Notes under the pieces: model-generated | Seen by the model: only the letters and a program-made list of their open reading frames with translations | Told to the model about the DNA's origin: nothing | The model's database searches: none | NCBI RefSeq assembly: GCF_018704125.1 | Contig: NZ_JAGTIS010000001.1 | Location: forward strand, 62,001-126,000 | Direction of reading: 5' to 3' | Origin: Metapseudomonas boanensis | GTDB lineage: Bacteria > Pseudomonadota > Gammaproteobacteria > Pseudomonadales > Pseudomonadaceae | DNA: 64,000 nucleotides | Made by a program: the position numbers and the translations under genes | Part shown: piece by piece, positions 28,055-37,283 of the stretch | Layout of the letters: the number at the start of each line of letters is the position of its first letter | Numbering within the stretch: the stretch's first letter is position 1

Positions 28055-28621
28055 ATGAGCATCAAATCGGACAAGTGGATTCGCCGCATGGCACAGGAAC
28101 ACGGGATGATCGAGCCGTTCGTCGAGCGCCAGGTGCGCGGCGCGGACGAGAGCCGGGTGATTTCCTACGGGGTGTCCAGCTATGGCTACGACGTGCGTTG
28201 TGCCGACGAGTTCAAGGTGTTCACCAATATCTATTCCGCGGTGGTGGATCCGAAGAACTTCGACGAGAAGAGCTTCGTCGACATCAAGAGCGACGTCTGC
28301 ATCATCCCGCCGAACTCCTTCGCCCTGGCTCGCACGGTCGAGTACTTCCGCATCCCGCGTGATGTGCTGACCATCTGCCTGGGCAAAAGCACCTATGCGC
28401 GCTGCGGCATCATCGTCAACGTCACGCCGCTGGAGCCGGAGTGGGAAGGCCACGTGACCCTGGAGTTCTCCAACACCACCAACCTGCCAGCGAAGATTTA
28501 CGCCAACGAAGGCGTGGCGCAGATGCTGTTCCTGCAATCCGACGAGGCTTGTGAAGTGTCGTACAAGGATCGCGGCGGCAAATATCAGGGGCAGACCGGA
28601 GTTACGCTGCCCAAGGCGTGA
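28055..28621 (+). CDS. dcd: dCTP deaminase
   Basis: Dcd deaminates dCTP to dUTP for thymidylate synthesis. The 188-residue protein shows the signatures SSYGYDVRC and [10 protein letters not shown], plus [21 protein letters not shown] with the catalytic Glu. The ATG at 28055 gives the standard [13 protein letters not shown] start. It follows mrp by 90 nt and has its own terminator. Confidence 0.97.
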   Translation: MSIKSDKWIRRMAQEHGMIEPFVERQVRGADESRVISYGVSSYGYDVRCADEFKVFTNIYSAVVDPKNFDEKSFVDIKSDVCIIPPNSFALARTVEYFRIPRDVLTICLGKSTYARCGIIVNVTPLEPEWEGHVTLEFSNTTNLPAKIYANEGVAQMLFLQSDEACEVSYKDRGGKYQGQTGVTLPKA

Positions 28622-28636
28622 TGCCCCTGTAAAATC

Positions 28637-28669
28637 AAAAAGCCGGGCTCGATGCCCGGCTTTTTTTTT
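28637..28669 (+). terminator. Rho-independent terminator of dcd
   Basis: A stem AGCCGGGC / GCCCGGCT with a short loop is followed by nine Ts. Confidence 0.9.
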
Positions 28670-29037
28670 GGGTTCTTTGCGGAATCGGGGGGAGGAGCGA
28701 GTTGACGGTCGGGGAAGTGGGTAAATTGGCAATCGCCAAACATCCCAACCCCCACCCCCTGCTGATCAGTCTTGAACCCCAAACCGAGCGCTTCCCGATT
28801 TGCAGCCGCGTGCCAGACCCAACCTGTTGATCCACGAGCAGCAGCACATTCGCCAGGTGCGGGATCGTGACCTGCAGGATCAGCGCGTCCTGCTGCAACT
28901 GCCGGTGCGTCGCGTGCGGACGCGTATCCGAGCGGATCGACTGTCTGGCGCCGGCTTCCCGCCTTCCCCGGAAAGCAGCCTGCAACACCTCCTTGGCGGA
29001 CTTGTCGGGCGGAGTGAATCGAAGGCGCGCGAAACCT

Positions 29038-29094
29038 TGTAGGAGCCAGCTTGCTGGCGAATGGCGCATGTTCGCCAGCAAGCTGGCTCCTACA
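29038..29094. repeat. REPIN: near-perfect inverted REP pair
   Basis: TGTAGGAGCCAGCTTGCTGGCGAA at 29038-29061 is followed, after a 9-nt spacer, by its exact inverted copy at 29071-29094. It is a variant of the REP core at 14540 and 18811, with GCCAGC replacing GCGAGC. Confidence 0.9.
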
Positions 29095-29171
29095 GAGAGA
29101 GTACTGGCTATCCGGCTGTCAACTCGCATCTCCCCCGGATTCCGCGATGAACCTTTTTTTGCCTGTTTGTT

Positions 29172-29209
29172 TCCCTCACCCCCCAGCCTCTCTCCCGGAG
29201 AGAGAGGGG
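29172..29209. repeat. C/T-rich dispersed repeat, copy 2 (inverted)
   Basis: TCCCTCACCCCCCAGCCTC followed by the dyad CTCTCCCGGAGAGAG resembles the reverse complement of the element at 1088. Confidence 0.55.
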
Positions 29210-29287
29210 TTCTATCGTACCGAGTTGGGGTCTGATCTAAGCCTTGCTTCGCATAAGCCGGAAGAACTGACGGGCGTTAAGCACGAC

Positions 29288-29330
29288 TCACTCCTCTCCG
29301 TTCAGAGGGAGGAGCTGGGGGAGCGGGCGG
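29288..29330. repeat. C/T-rich dispersed repeat, copy 3 (degenerate)
   Basis: CTCCTCTCCGTTCAGAGGGAGGAG followed by CTGGGGGAGCGGG has the same order of parts as the copy at 1088, with changes. It adjoins the nadE stop. Confidence 0.45.
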
Positions 29331-29331
29331 A

Positions 29332-30162
29332 TCAGGGCACCAGCGGCAACATGCGCTTGTGCTGGCTGTTGTCGTAGGTGCGTACGATGGTGGCGTAAGC
29401 CTCCGGGCTGACGTCCTGGCCATGCAGGAAGGCGTCAATCTCGGCGTAGGTGACGCCATGGGCCTCCTCGTCGGGCTTGCCCGGGCGCAATTCTTCCAGG
29501 TCGGCAGTAGGCACCTTGTGCACCAGGGTGTCCGGCGCGCCCAGGTGGCGAGAGATGCTGCGCACCTGGTTTTTCACCAGGCCACTGAGGGGGGCCAGGT
29601 CGCAGGCGCCGTCGCCGAACTTGGTGAAGAAGCCCATGACCGCCTCGGCCGCGTGGTCGGTGCCGATGACCAGGCCGTTGTTGGCGTTGGCAATGGCGAA
29701 CTGGGCGACCATGCGAATGCGCGCCTTGATGTTGCCGACCACGAAGTCGCGGCGGGCATCGGTCAGGTGGTTGAGGTGGGTGACCTGCTCGCTGAGGCCG
29801 AGCACGCTGTCGGCAATGTTCACCGTCTCTTCCTCATCGGCGCGGATGAAGTCCATCGCGATCTGGGCGTCGTGCTCGTCGTGCTGGACGTTGTAGGGCA
29901 GGCGCACGGCGATGAAACGGTAACCGTTGTCGCCCGTTTCTGCGCGCAGTTCCTCGACGCTTAGCTGGGCCAGGCGCCCGGCGGTGGTCGAGTCGACACC
30001 GCCGCTGATGCCCAGCACCAGGACTTTCAGGCCAGAGTTGCGCAGGCAGCCTTTAATGAAGGCCTTGCGGCGTTCGATTTCTGCTACCAGGGCGGCTTCG
30101 TCGGCGAAGGGCGGAACCACGTCCAGGGCGGTGGCGATCTCTTGCTGGCGATTGGTGCTCAT
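29332..30162 (-). CDS. nadE: Ammonia-dependent NAD synthetase
   Basis: NadE adenylates nicotinic acid adenine dinucleotide and amidates it to NAD using ammonia. The 276-residue length shows there is no glutaminase domain. The PP-loop is GISGGVDST near residue 52; other signatures are RLPYNVQ and [26 protein letters not shown]. The ATG at 30162 ([10 protein letters not shown]) is preferred to the frame start at 30351, which lies in noncoding sequence. Confidence 0.96.
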   Translation of the reverse strand: MSTNRQQEIATALDVVPPFADEAALVAEIERRKAFIKGCLRNSGLKVLVLGISGGVDSTTAGRLAQLSVEELRAETGDNGYRFIAVRLPYNVQHDEHDAQIAMDFIRADEEETVNIADSVLGLSEQVTHLNHLTDARRDFVVGNIKARIRMVAQFAIANANNGLVIGTDHAAEAVMGFFTKFGDGACDLAPLSGLVKNQVRSISRHLGAPDTLVHKVPTADLEELRPGKPDEEAHGVTYAEIDAFLHGQDVSPEAYATIVRTYDNSQHKRMLPLVP

Positions 30163-30581
30163 GTGGGGGTCCTTGCTGGGTGACGCTGACGCGGAAACAT
30201 GATTCGGATAAGCGATAAAGTGTACGTCGCGGTAATCATGGCCAGGGCAGCCGATGATGAAACGGGAGAATGCGGGAAGGGCTCGACAGGCGCAAGGGCG
30301 GCGCGCAGGCGAAAAAATAGGCGCCAGTTGGCGCCCAGGAGCAATGAGCAATGCTTAGGGTCTGAGTCCCTCGTTTCGGCAAAGTTCAATGAGTGATACA
30401 GAAAAGCCATCATTGGCTCAGGTCTGCATCCCTGGATGCGCTTGGAGGTGCGAATGAACTCGCCCAGCAGCCCTTTGCGGGAAAAAGAAAAGGCGCCCGA
30501 GGGCGCCTTGAAAGTGTGATCTATGGAGTAAGTCCACTGGATAGGATCAAAGCGACAGCGGGAAGTTCCGCCGCTATTCGA
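30163..30581. other. 419-nt intergenic region without a recognised gene
   Basis: It holds the nadE promoter region, a GGCGCC-N4-GGCGCC inverted repeat near 30322, and the terminator of quiP at 30489. No frame here shows protein features. Confidence 0.55.
30489..30513 (-). terminator. Terminator of quiP
   Basis: An AAGGCGCCC / GGGCGCCTT stem with a short loop is followed, on the minus strand, by a T-rich stretch. It lies about 70 nt beyond the quiP stop. Confidence 0.75.
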
Positions 30582-33122
30582 TCATTTCTGTGGAGTCAGC
30601 ATCAGCCGTTTGGTGCCATAGACGGAATCGAGGTTCTGCGACTGGAAGGGGAACTTCATGTAGCGCGCTTTCAGCCAGGCGTCGATACCGTCGGCATAGT
30701 GAGGGCTGGCCGGGTTGCCGGACTGGCCTGAGCTGTTCACGCCGAGCATGGGTTCCGGCTGGCCGAAGTCGACGATGATGCGCATCGCCGGGATCAGCCA
30801 TGTGTCGAAGTTCTGGCCCCAGTGGTAGGCGGAAACGTTCAAGGTGCTGTGGTCGCCGCCGGCCGGATAAGGGCCACGGTCGAGGTAGCCCTTGATGGCA
30901 CTGATGCTGGTGCGCTGGCTGCTGCTCATGTAGGGCGCCAGGCGGGTGCTCTCGGTGGCCCAGGTGTAGCTGTGCAGTTTGCCCCACTGCCAGGCCTTGC
31001 GGTCGGCGCCCAGACGGCCTTCGACAAAGGTCACGGCGGCCGCCAGGCTACGGGCCAGGATGGCTGCCTTGTCTTCCTTCTGCGAGGTGTTCACATCATC
31101 CCAGAATGGGCTGTCGATACGGCCTAGCAGGTGGTCGGCCTGGGCCGAGTAGGACAGGTCACCAGCCTGGATCAGGGCGCGCCAGGCTTGGCTAGTATCC
31201 GGGCCCAGTTCGTCGAGGAAGGTCTGCCGTGCGCTTTCGTGGAGGAAGGCGCTGTAGAGCGCCGCGTCGGCGGAGGTGGGGCTTAGGCGGCCGTCGAAGG
31301 CCAGCAGCCGGTCCAGCGCTTCGCGGGCTTTGGCCTGTTCTGCTGCCGGCAAGGCGGCTATGGCCGCTTTCAGAGGCTGCGCCATGCCTGGGTCCTGGAA
31401 CATGGTCTTGAGCTTGGTGGCAAAGGGTGTGGTCTGGTCGTATTGCATGGCAATCATGCTTTGCCAGTCGTGCTTGCCGCCGCCAGCCAGCTCGGCGATG
31501 CGCTCAGCTCGCTCCGGGTAGTACCAGGAGCTGGACAGCTGCACGCCGTAACCCCCCTGAACGGTGCGGTGGTTGGCAGTGCCCAGCCAGCCTTGCATCG
31601 GGTCCTGGTCGTACGGGTGCAGCATGGGGTCCGCGTAGCCGTCCCAATCGTAGCGGCTGTCCCAGCCCGGGGAGGGCAGGAGGCCTCTTCCTTCGCGGCG
31701 GTTCGGGTAGCGGCCGGAAACCTGCCAGGCAATATGCTGCGCGTCGGCATAGAGGATGTTCAGGCCAACGGCGCGGATAGCGCGCGTGGCCTCGTGCGCT
31801 TGCTCGACGGATTGTGCGCGGGACAGTGCGAAAAAGGCGTCCAGCGATTGGTCCGTTTCGAATTGGCTGGTTTGCAGCGCGATGCCCAGCCCGCTTTTGA
31901 CCTCCAACGGCTGCAGCGGGTGCTTGCGTTGGCCAAGTACCGAGTTGAGCAGCGGACCGTGGCGGGTCTCGTAGATGACCTCGCGTACCGGCCGCTGGCC
32001 CTTGATGAAAAAGGTTTCCACGCGCTCGACAGTGGGTTGCCATTTACCATCGGCGAGGTAGTAAAGACGATTGCCCTGGCGCTGCAATTTCTCCAGGAAC
32101 AGGTCCTGGTTGTCGCCCATGACCATGGTCATGCCCCAGGCCAGTTTGCCGTTGTAGCCAGCGACGATGGCGGGTACCCCGGCAATGGACACGCCGGCGG
32201 CCTGGTATTTCGGCGAACGGATCTGCACGAAGTTCCACATCGACGGCATGGAGAGCGGCAGATGGGTGTCGTTGGCCAGGACGCTGCGGCCTGTGCGGCT
32301 CTTCTGCGGGGAGATTGCCCAATTGTTGGAGGCAGCGACGCCCAACATGTTGAGCGCGGCGATCTGCCCGGTGGTGTCGCTGACAGCGGCCAGGCCGGGG
32401 ATCTGGCCATCTAGTGGCAGTCCCTTGAGCTTTTCCGCTTCCTCGAAAGGCAGCGGCTCATCCGGGTAGATCGGAGTCAGCCAGGCGAGCTTGTCGGCAC
32501 CGACTTTCTGCGCCATCACCAGGGCGGCGATCTCTTCCTGCAAGTTCACAGACAGGCCAAAGTTCAGCAGGGTGAACACGAGCACGGAGTCTTCAGGCTT
32601 CCAGTAGGCCGGGCGGTAGCCGGATTCAGCCAGATCCATCGGAAGATTGTCGCGGTAGCGGAATAGGTAGGCGTTCACGCCGCGCGCATAGACCGAGAAG
32701 AACTCCTTCAGGCGAGGCGAGGCGTTCTTGTAGAGGATGTCTGCGCTCTTACGCAGGTTGACGGCGCGCATGAAACGGTCAATTTCCAGGGCGCCAGGGC
32801 CGACCATCTCCGACAGGCGCCCCTCCGCCATCAGCCGCAGCCCAGTCATTTGGCTGAGACGGTCCGATGCGTGAACGTAGCCAAGGGTGAAAAGCGCGTC
32901 GTGGAATGTGGTGGTCTCGATCAGCGGCATTCCCAGCGGGTTGCGGCGGATCGATACGCTTTGCGCCAGCCCCTTGACCGGCTGGAAGCCACTGGTTGGA
33001 GGCAGGCTGCTGGAATAGCGGCTGTCCAGCCAGGACTGGCAGCCGCTGAGCCCTATCATGGTGCCAGCAATGGCGGCGACGCAAAACCGGGAAATAAGGC
33101 GCTTGAGGGCTGGCGAAGCCAT
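30582..33122 (-). CDS. quiP: Acyl-homoserine lactone acylase QuiP
   Basis: QuiP is an Ntn-hydrolase of the penicillin acylase family that cleaves the amide of long-chain acyl-homoserine lactones. The 846-residue precursor is close to P. aeruginosa QuiP (847, from memory), and the long conserved N-terminal region matches it. The expected autoproteolytic nucleophile is Ser265 in [10 protein letters not shown]. The N-terminus is a signal peptide ending in LSGC, a lipobox, so it may be membrane-anchored in the periplasm. The ATG at 33122 follows AGGAGAG. No luxI/luxR pair lies in the window. Confidence 0.92.
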   Translation of the reverse strand: MASPALKRLISRFCVAAIAGTMIGLSGCQSWLDSRYSSSLPPTSGFQPVKGLAQSVSIRRNPLGMPLIETTTFHDALFTLGYVHASDRLSQMTGLRLMAEGRLSEMVGPGALEIDRFMRAVNLRKSADILYKNASPRLKEFFSVYARGVNAYLFRYRDNLPMDLAESGYRPAYWKPEDSVLVFTLLNFGLSVNLQEEIAALVMAQKVGADKLAWLTPIYPDEPLPFEEAEKLKGLPLDGQIPGLAAVSDTTGQIAALNMLGVAASNNWAISPQKSRTGRSVLANDTHLPLSMPSMWNFVQIRSPKYQAAGVSIAGVPAIVAGYNGKLAWGMTMVMGDNQDLFLEKLQRQGNRLYYLADGKWQPTVERVETFFIKGQRPVREVIYETRHGPLLNSVLGQRKHPLQPLEVKSGLGIALQTSQFETDQSLDAFFALSRAQSVEQAHEATRAIRAVGLNILYADAQHIAWQVSGRYPNRREGRGLLPSPGWDSRYDWDGYADPMLHPYDQDPMQGWLGTANHRTVQGGYGVQLSSSWYYPERAERIAELAGGGKHDWQSMIAMQYDQTTPFATKLKTMFQDPGMAQPLKAAIAALPAAEQAKAREALDRLLAFDGRLSPTSADAALYSAFLHESARQTFLDELGPDTSQAWRALIQAGDLSYSAQADHLLGRIDSPFWDDVNTSQKEDKAAILARSLAAAVTFVEGRLGADRKAWQWGKLHSYTWATESTRLAPYMSSSQRTSISAIKGYLDRGPYPAGGDHSTLNVSAYHWGQNFDTWLIPAMRIIVDFGQPEPMLGVNSSGQSGNPASPHYADGIDAWLKARYMKFPFQSQNLDSVYGTKRLMLTPQK

Positions 33123-33205
33123 GGAACGGACTCTCCTGAGAGGGCGCAAAGGTTGAAGCGCGCTACGTTAGTGAGCCGCCCCGCGCCGCGCAAGCGCCGT
33201 CCGGC

Positions 33206-33856
33206 TTACTTTTTCGTGGCTGCCGGGTTCACCTGGGCGATGAGGTCGTAGGCACGTACGGTCGCAGGGCGTGCCTGAATCGCTGTGAACCAGCGCTTGA
33301 GATCGGGGAAGTCATCCAGGTTCTGCTCCTGCCACTGGTGCGGGACGATCCAGGGGTAGATCGCCATGTCGGCGATGCTGTACTGCTCACCCGCTGCGAA
33401 TGGACGGTCGGCCAGGTGTTTGTCGAGCACGCCATAGAGGCGCGCGGTTTCTTTCACGTAGCGCTGGATGGCGTAGGGGATCTTCTCCGGGGCGAAGCGG
33501 TTGAAGTGGTGGTTCTGACCAGCCATCGGGCCCAGGCCACCCATCTGCCAGAACAGCCATTGCAGGCATTGCTGGCGGCCACGCAGCTCCTGCGGGATGA
33601 AGCGGCCGGTCTTCTCGGCCAGGTAAAGCAGGATGGCGCCGGACTCGAACAGGGAAATCGGTTCGCCGCCATCGATGGGCTCGTTGTCGATGATCGCCGG
33701 GATGCGGTTGTTCGGGGCGACCTCCAGAAAGTGTGGCTGGAACTGCTCGTCCTTGCCGATGTTGATCGGGTGGATACGGTAGGGCAGGCCAGTCTCTTCA
33801 AGGAACAGGGTGATCTTGTGGCCGTTGGGAGTAGTCCAGTAGTACAAATCGATCAT
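33206..33856 (-). CDS. Glutathione S-transferase family protein (YfcG/YghU-like)
   Basis: This 216-residue protein has an N-terminal thioredoxin-like domain starting YYWTTPNGHKITLFLEE, a cis-Pro loop NNRIPAIID, ESGAILLYLAEKTG for glutathione binding, and an all-helical C-terminal domain with SIADMAIYPW. The TPNGHK start is typical of the Nu-class YfcG/YghU enzymes, which act as disulfide-bond reductases or organic peroxidases. The ATG at 33856 is chosen. It is downstream of the SEC-C protein gene on the same strand, with a hairpin between them. Confidence 0.9.
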   Translation of the reverse strand: MIDLYYWTTPNGHKITLFLEETGLPYRIHPINIGKDEQFQPHFLEVAPNNRIPAIIDNEPIDGGEPISLFESGAILLYLAEKTGRFIPQELRGRQQCLQWLFWQMGGLGPMAGQNHHFNRFAPEKIPYAIQRYVKETARLYGVLDKHLADRPFAAGEQYSIADMAIYPWIVPHQWQEQNLDDFPDLKRWFTAIQARPATVRAYDLIAQVNPAATKK

Positions 33857-33893
33857 CGATGAGGCTCCTGGTTTGTGCCATCCGAAAACGAAG

Positions 33894-33914
33894 AGGCCCG
33901 CACGCGGCGGGCCT
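33894..33914 (-). terminator. Hairpin between SEC-C gene and GST gene
   Basis: An 8-bp stem AGGCCCGC / GCGGGCCT with an ACGCG loop is followed on the minus strand by CTTCGTTTTC, a modest T tract. It probably ends the upstream transcript. Confidence 0.6.
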
Positions 33915-33931
33915 GGTGAAGGTCCGGGCAC

Positions 33932-34120
33932 TCAGGCGCCGTGGCACTTCTTGAATTTTTTCTGGCTACCGCAGGGGCAGGGGTCGTTGCGGCCCACTTC
34001 CTTCAGCGGATTGCGCACCGGTTCCTGGTGGCCGTGATTGCAGTGAGGGCCGTGTACGTGGTGATCATGGCCGTGGTCGTGGTTGCAATCGGGGCCGTGG
34101 ACGTGGGGTTCTTGACTCAT
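33932..34120 (-). CDS. Small His-rich SEC-C motif protein
   Basis: This 62-residue protein has two parts. Residues 1-32 are a His/Cys-rich stretch ([26 protein letters not shown] fragments, 12 His and 2 Cys) suited to metal binding. Residues 43-60 are a SEC-C zinc motif, [17 protein letters not shown], like the end of SecA. Such SEC-C peptides may link metal to the Sec system or simply store zinc. It lies 7 nt downstream of the lipoprotein gene at 34128, so the two are likely cotranscribed. Confidence 0.85.
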   Translation of the reverse strand: MSQEPHVHGPDCNHDHGHDHHVHGPHCNHGHQEPVRNPLKEVGRNDPCPCGSQKKFKKCHGA

Positions 34121-34127
34121 GAGGGTA

Positions 34128-34628
34128 TTACTCCGGAATGTAACTGCCGGGGATTATCTCGCCATTGCGCGTCAGGTGCACGCTCTTGCCGAACATCAAG
34201 CCCGTCTTCACCTCGCCCTCGAGGCGATACTTGATGGGCTGGTCGGGCTTTTCCAGCAACTTGACGATTTGCTTCATATGGCGCCAGAGGTTGGTGCGCA
34301 CAGGCACGTCGAACGTCTGGTGACCGTGGGCAGGTACGGTGAACCAGGTGCTGGACTCGCCCGAGGCGAGCTTGATGTCATTCAGATGGACCGTGTAGGC
34401 GAGGCCACGGACTGGGAGATTGACATCGTTCGGGTTGTCGATGCGAAAGCGCAGCACGAATTGTTGTTCGAGCAGTTTGGCCCTGATGACGTCGACCTTC
34501 ACGAGGCGGACCTCCGGGTCCTGAAAGCTGCCAGTGACCCAGGTAGAGCAACCGCTGAGGCCCGAAAGAGAAAGGGCAAAGAATAACATTAGGCTGAGAA
34601 TTCTTATCATTTGCGCCTGGTAAAGCAT
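34128..34628 (-). CDS. LEA type 2 (WHy-domain) lipoprotein
   Basis: This 166-residue lipoprotein has a hydrophobic signal and lipobox LSGC. The mature region looks like a Water-stress/Hypersensitive-response (LEA14) domain: [34 protein letters not shown] is very typical. The ATG at 34628 is chosen because GGAG lies 7 nt upstream; the ATG at 34610 would start MIRILSLML and is an alternative. Function in Pseudomonas is not known. Confidence 0.85.
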   Translation of the reverse strand: MLYQAQMIRILSLMLFFALSLSGLSGCSTWVTGSFQDPEVRLVKVDVIRAKLLEQQFVLRFRIDNPNDVNLPVRGLAYTVHLNDIKLASGESSTWFTVPAHGHQTFDVPVRTNLWRHMKQIVKLLEKPDQPIKYRLEGEVKTGLMFGKSVHLTRNGEIIPGSYIPE

Positions 34629-34741
34629 TGCAATACTCCAAGTGAGGCTCAAGTGTAACAAGCAACTGCTCGGCTGCAATGGGTTGTGAGCCGAAAAAAA
34701 CCTGCGCCATACTGCTGAGCCATTCGGACAGGAGTGTGACT

Positions 34742-35296
34742 ATGGGCCGTTTCGAAATCGCATTCTCCGGGCAATTGATGGCTGGAGCCCAGTTGGAGTT
34801 GGTGCAGGCCAATCTGGCCAAGCTTTTTCAAGCGGATGCCCAGCGCATTGCTCAGTTGTTCTCCGGTCGGTGCGTGATCTTGAAGAACAATCTGGACGCG
34901 GAGACGGCTGAAAAGTATCGCGCTGCCCTGGCTCGTGCTGGCGCTGTGGCTGAAGTCCGGTTGATGGTGCCCGAGATCGAAGAGGTGGAGTTGGCCCCGC
35001 CGCCCGAGCCCGAGCCCGAGCGCCCAGCGGTAGTGCCGGAGGCCGCACCTGCGCGGTTGCAGGTAACCCCTCGCGATGAATACATGGCGGCGTTCGTTGG
35101 CGTGGATGCGCCTGACTTCGGTCTGGCCCCGGTAGGGGCCGATCTGCAGGACGCCAAAGCGGCTACGCCGACGCCAAAGTTGGATCTTTCCGGGATCAGC
35201 CTGGCGCCACCGGGCAGCGACCTGGGGCAGCTGAAGGAACCACCGGCGGGGCCACCGCCGGATGTCACGTCCTTGCGGCTCGAGGAGCTGAAGTAG
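34742..35296 (+). CDS. Conserved hypothetical protein with repeated LAP-x-G-x-DL motif
   Basis: I do not recognise a named family for this 184-residue protein. Residues 1-80 look like a compact alpha/beta module (FSGRCVILKNNLDAETAEKYRAALARAGA). Residues 85-108 are a Pro/Glu-rich linker. The tail carries the motif LAPVGADL at 128-135 and again LAPPGSDL at 154-161, the second preceded by KLDLSGIS. No signal peptide is seen. It is a single gene, divergent from the WHy lipoprotein. Confidence 0.8.
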   Translation: MGRFEIAFSGQLMAGAQLELVQANLAKLFQADAQRIAQLFSGRCVILKNNLDAETAEKYRAALARAGAVAEVRLMVPEIEEVELAPPPEPEPERPAVVPEAAPARLQVTPRDEYMAAFVGVDAPDFGLAPVGADLQDAKAATPTPKLDLSGISLAPPGSDLGQLKEPPAGPPPDVTSLRLEELK

Positions 35297-35389
35297 CAGG
35301 AGGCTCGCATCGCGTGGGCCCCTTCGGTTATCGGGCGGGCGATTCTCGAGAGTGCTACGGCGGCTGACGAGCCAGTCGAATCGCCGGAG

Positions 35390-35860
35390 TTACAGATAGT
35401 TGGCGCAGCACTTCTTGAACTTCTGGCCGCTTCCGCAGATACAGGGATCGTTGCGGCCGATTTTCAGCTCCACCGTCGGGTCGATGAAATACCAGCGGCT
35501 CCCAGTCTGGACGAAGGCGGAGCGCTCGCGGTGGCTGTGTTCACCGCCCTGGTCGTGCCAGCGCGCCGTGAAGGTAACGAAGGCATGTTCGGGTTGCCCG
35601 CCGATGACTTCATGGCTTTCCACTTCCAGCCCAAGCCAATCGCTCTGCAAACTCCAGGCGCGAATGGCTTCGCGATCCAGCCCTTGCTGCTGTGCCGGGA
35701 GAGTCGTGTCCACTAGGTAATCCACCAATCCCAACACATAAGCGCTGTATCGAGATCGCATGAGGGCTTCGGCACCGGCTGCAGGGTGGCCCGAGTGGTA
35801 GCGTCCACAGCAGACTTCAAGCGGATCGCCGCTGCCGCAAGGGCAGGTTGCCGTGCTCAT
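35390..35860 (-). CDS. YchJ-family protein with two SEC-C motifs
   Basis: The 156-residue protein has a SEC-C motif at each end ([17 protein letters not shown] at the start, [16 protein letters not shown] at the end) around an NTF2-like core containing [17 protein letters not shown]. This is the YchJ/UPF0225 architecture. The motifs bind zinc; function is not known. The ATG at 35860 is 4 nt past the stop of the gene at 35865, so the two form an operon. Confidence 0.92.
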   Translation of the reverse strand: MSTATCPCGSGDPLEVCCGRYHSGHPAAGAEALMRSRYSAYVLGLVDYLVDTTLPAQQQGLDREAIRAWSLQSDWLGLEVESHEVIGGQPEHAFVTFTARWHDQGGEHSHRERSAFVQTGSRWYFIDPTVELKIGRNDPCICGSGQKFKKCCANYL

Positions 35861-35864
35861 GATC

Positions 35865-36362
35865 TCACCACCAGTACTTGCCAAAGTTTTCTGGATTGGC
35901 CCAGAACTGGGCGTTGAGCCAGTCCGGTACTTGCTTGTATTCGCGCAGGTCGTAGGTGAACAGTGTCAGTGTCTGCTCTCCTCGGCGGAAGCGTTCGCTA
36001 GCTTGCAGTGCAAGGGCAAAGAAGTCGGTGTCCTGCCAGCCGCAGGCCGTGAGGTCGACCAGGACGGCCAGGCGGCTTGCATTGAGGTTGCGAATGCCCC
36101 CGAGCAGTTCCAGTCCAGTGCGCTTGGGCAGATGCTCCAGGCAATCCGCCAGCAGAGCCAGGTCATAGCGCCGGGCTGATGACTCGGGCGGCAACGGCCC
36201 GGCATCTACCTGGACAACTTCGCTTTGTGGATGTGCCTGGATGAATGCCTCGAGCGCAGGCAAGGGGCTGTTGCCAACCATCAATAGATTGTCTGGAGCA
36301 TAGCGTTCCAGTAGTGCCGCGAGCGCCTGCTGCGGAGTGCGCGAAGAAAAGCTGTCAGTCAT
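35865..36362 (-). CDS. DUF6231-like conserved hypothetical protein
   Basis: This 165-residue cytoplasmic protein has the look of a reduced methyltransferase-like Rossmann fold: [17 protein letters not shown], then VVQVDAG, then [26 protein letters not shown]. The C-terminus ends in [13 protein letters not shown]. It resembles the DUF6231 family of pseudomonads as I recall it. No catalytic function is known. It is cotranscribed with the ychJ-like gene. Confidence 0.75.
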   Translation of the reverse strand: MTDSFSSRTPQQALAALLERYAPDNLLMVGNSPLPALEAFIQAHPQSEVVQVDAGPLPPESSARRYDLALLADCLEHLPKRTGLELLGGIRNLNASRLAVLVDLTACGWQDTDFFALALQASERFRRGEQTLTLFTYDLREYKQVPDWLNAQFWANPENFGKYWW

Positions 36363-36492
36363 CGAAAATCCTCGAACAAGGCCGCCAAGACTAGCTTGAA
36401 GGTCGCCAATGGCCTAGTGCTGGCGGTTTTCTAGGCGGGCGTCTTTACTCCCTAGTTGTCGGTATGGGCCGATTCTAAGAGGAGACTTGCTT

Positions 36493-37185
36493 ATGAGCAT
36501 TACACGGACAGCTGTACCCCTGATACTGGTGACCAGTTTGCTGACCGGTTGCGCCGGCCTGCAGAAGACCGACTGGCCCAAGTGTGCCGCCGTGGGGGGT
36601 GTAACTGGTGCAGGGCTGGGTGCAATCGAAAGTAGCACTTGGGCGGGCTGGGGCGCATTGATTGGTGCGGGCACCGCTGCGGCCTATTGCTGGGTTCACG
36701 GTGATGGCGATGAAGATGGCGATGGCGTACCTGATAGTCGCGACAAGTGCCCAGGCACCCCGCGTGGCGTGCAGGTCGATGCCGATGGCTGCCCGCCCAA
36801 GGAAGAGCCGGTGGTTGAAGCACCGCCACCCGTCGAATATGAAACCATCGTGGTCCGGGACCTGCTCTTCGAGTTCGACTCGGCCAAGCTGACTGCAGCC
36901 GATGAGGCCAAACTTGATTCCGTCGCTTCCCGCCTGAAGAGCGAAGCGCCGACAGCCAAGCTGACCGTTACCGGCCACACTGACAGCGTGGGATCTGATG
37001 CGTACAACCAGAAACTGTCGGAAAGACGTGCCCAATCGGTGACCGATTACCTGATTCGTTCAGGCGTGCCAGCAGGTAACTTCGTCAATGTGACCGGCGC
37101 GGGTGAAAGCCAGCCCGTTGCGGATAACGCCACTAAGGACGGCCGTTCCCAAAACCGTCGGGTAGAAATCCAGATCGATCGCTAG
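36493..37185 (+). CDS. OmpA-family lipoprotein with calcium-type repeat (first of tandem pair)
   Basis: This 230-residue lipoprotein has lipobox LTGC, a Gly/Ala-rich hydrophobic segment (VGGVTGAGLGAIESSTWAGWGALIGAG), a thrombospondin type 3-like acidic repeat (DGDEDGDGVPDSRDKCP), and a C-terminal OmpA domain (TVTGHTDSVGS, GRSQNRRVEIQI) that binds peptidoglycan. It probably tethers the outer membrane to the wall. The ATG at 36493 with GAGGAGA upstream is chosen over a TTG at 36487. A GGCACAC/GTGTGCC hairpin at 37204 separates it from its paralogue. Confidence 0.9.
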   Translation: MSITRTAVPLILVTSLLTGCAGLQKTDWPKCAAVGGVTGAGLGAIESSTWAGWGALIGAGTAAAYCWVHGDGDEDGDGVPDSRDKCPGTPRGVQVDADGCPPKEEPVVEAPPPVEYETIVVRDLLFEFDSAKLTAADEAKLDSVASRLKSEAPTAKLTVTGHTDSVGSDAYNQKLSERRAQSVTDYLIRSGVPAGNFVNVTGAGESQPVADNATKDGRSQNRRVEIQIDR

Positions 37186-37283
37186 TCGCACTTGGGTAAC
37201 CCCGGCACACGCCTTGTGTGCCGCGGGGCCCGGGTCTTTACTCCTCTGGTACCGGCCTTGCCGGTGGCACAGGAGATCCTGAT

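Larger units (their letters stand above)
28670..29331. other. Gene-poor interval with repeats
   Basis: About 660 nt between dcd and the convergent nadE contain a REPIN and two C/T-rich repeats. Open frames on both strands (for example 28800-29042 on the plus strand) have no recognisable domain or ribosome binding site, and may be decayed sequence. Confidence 0.5.
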
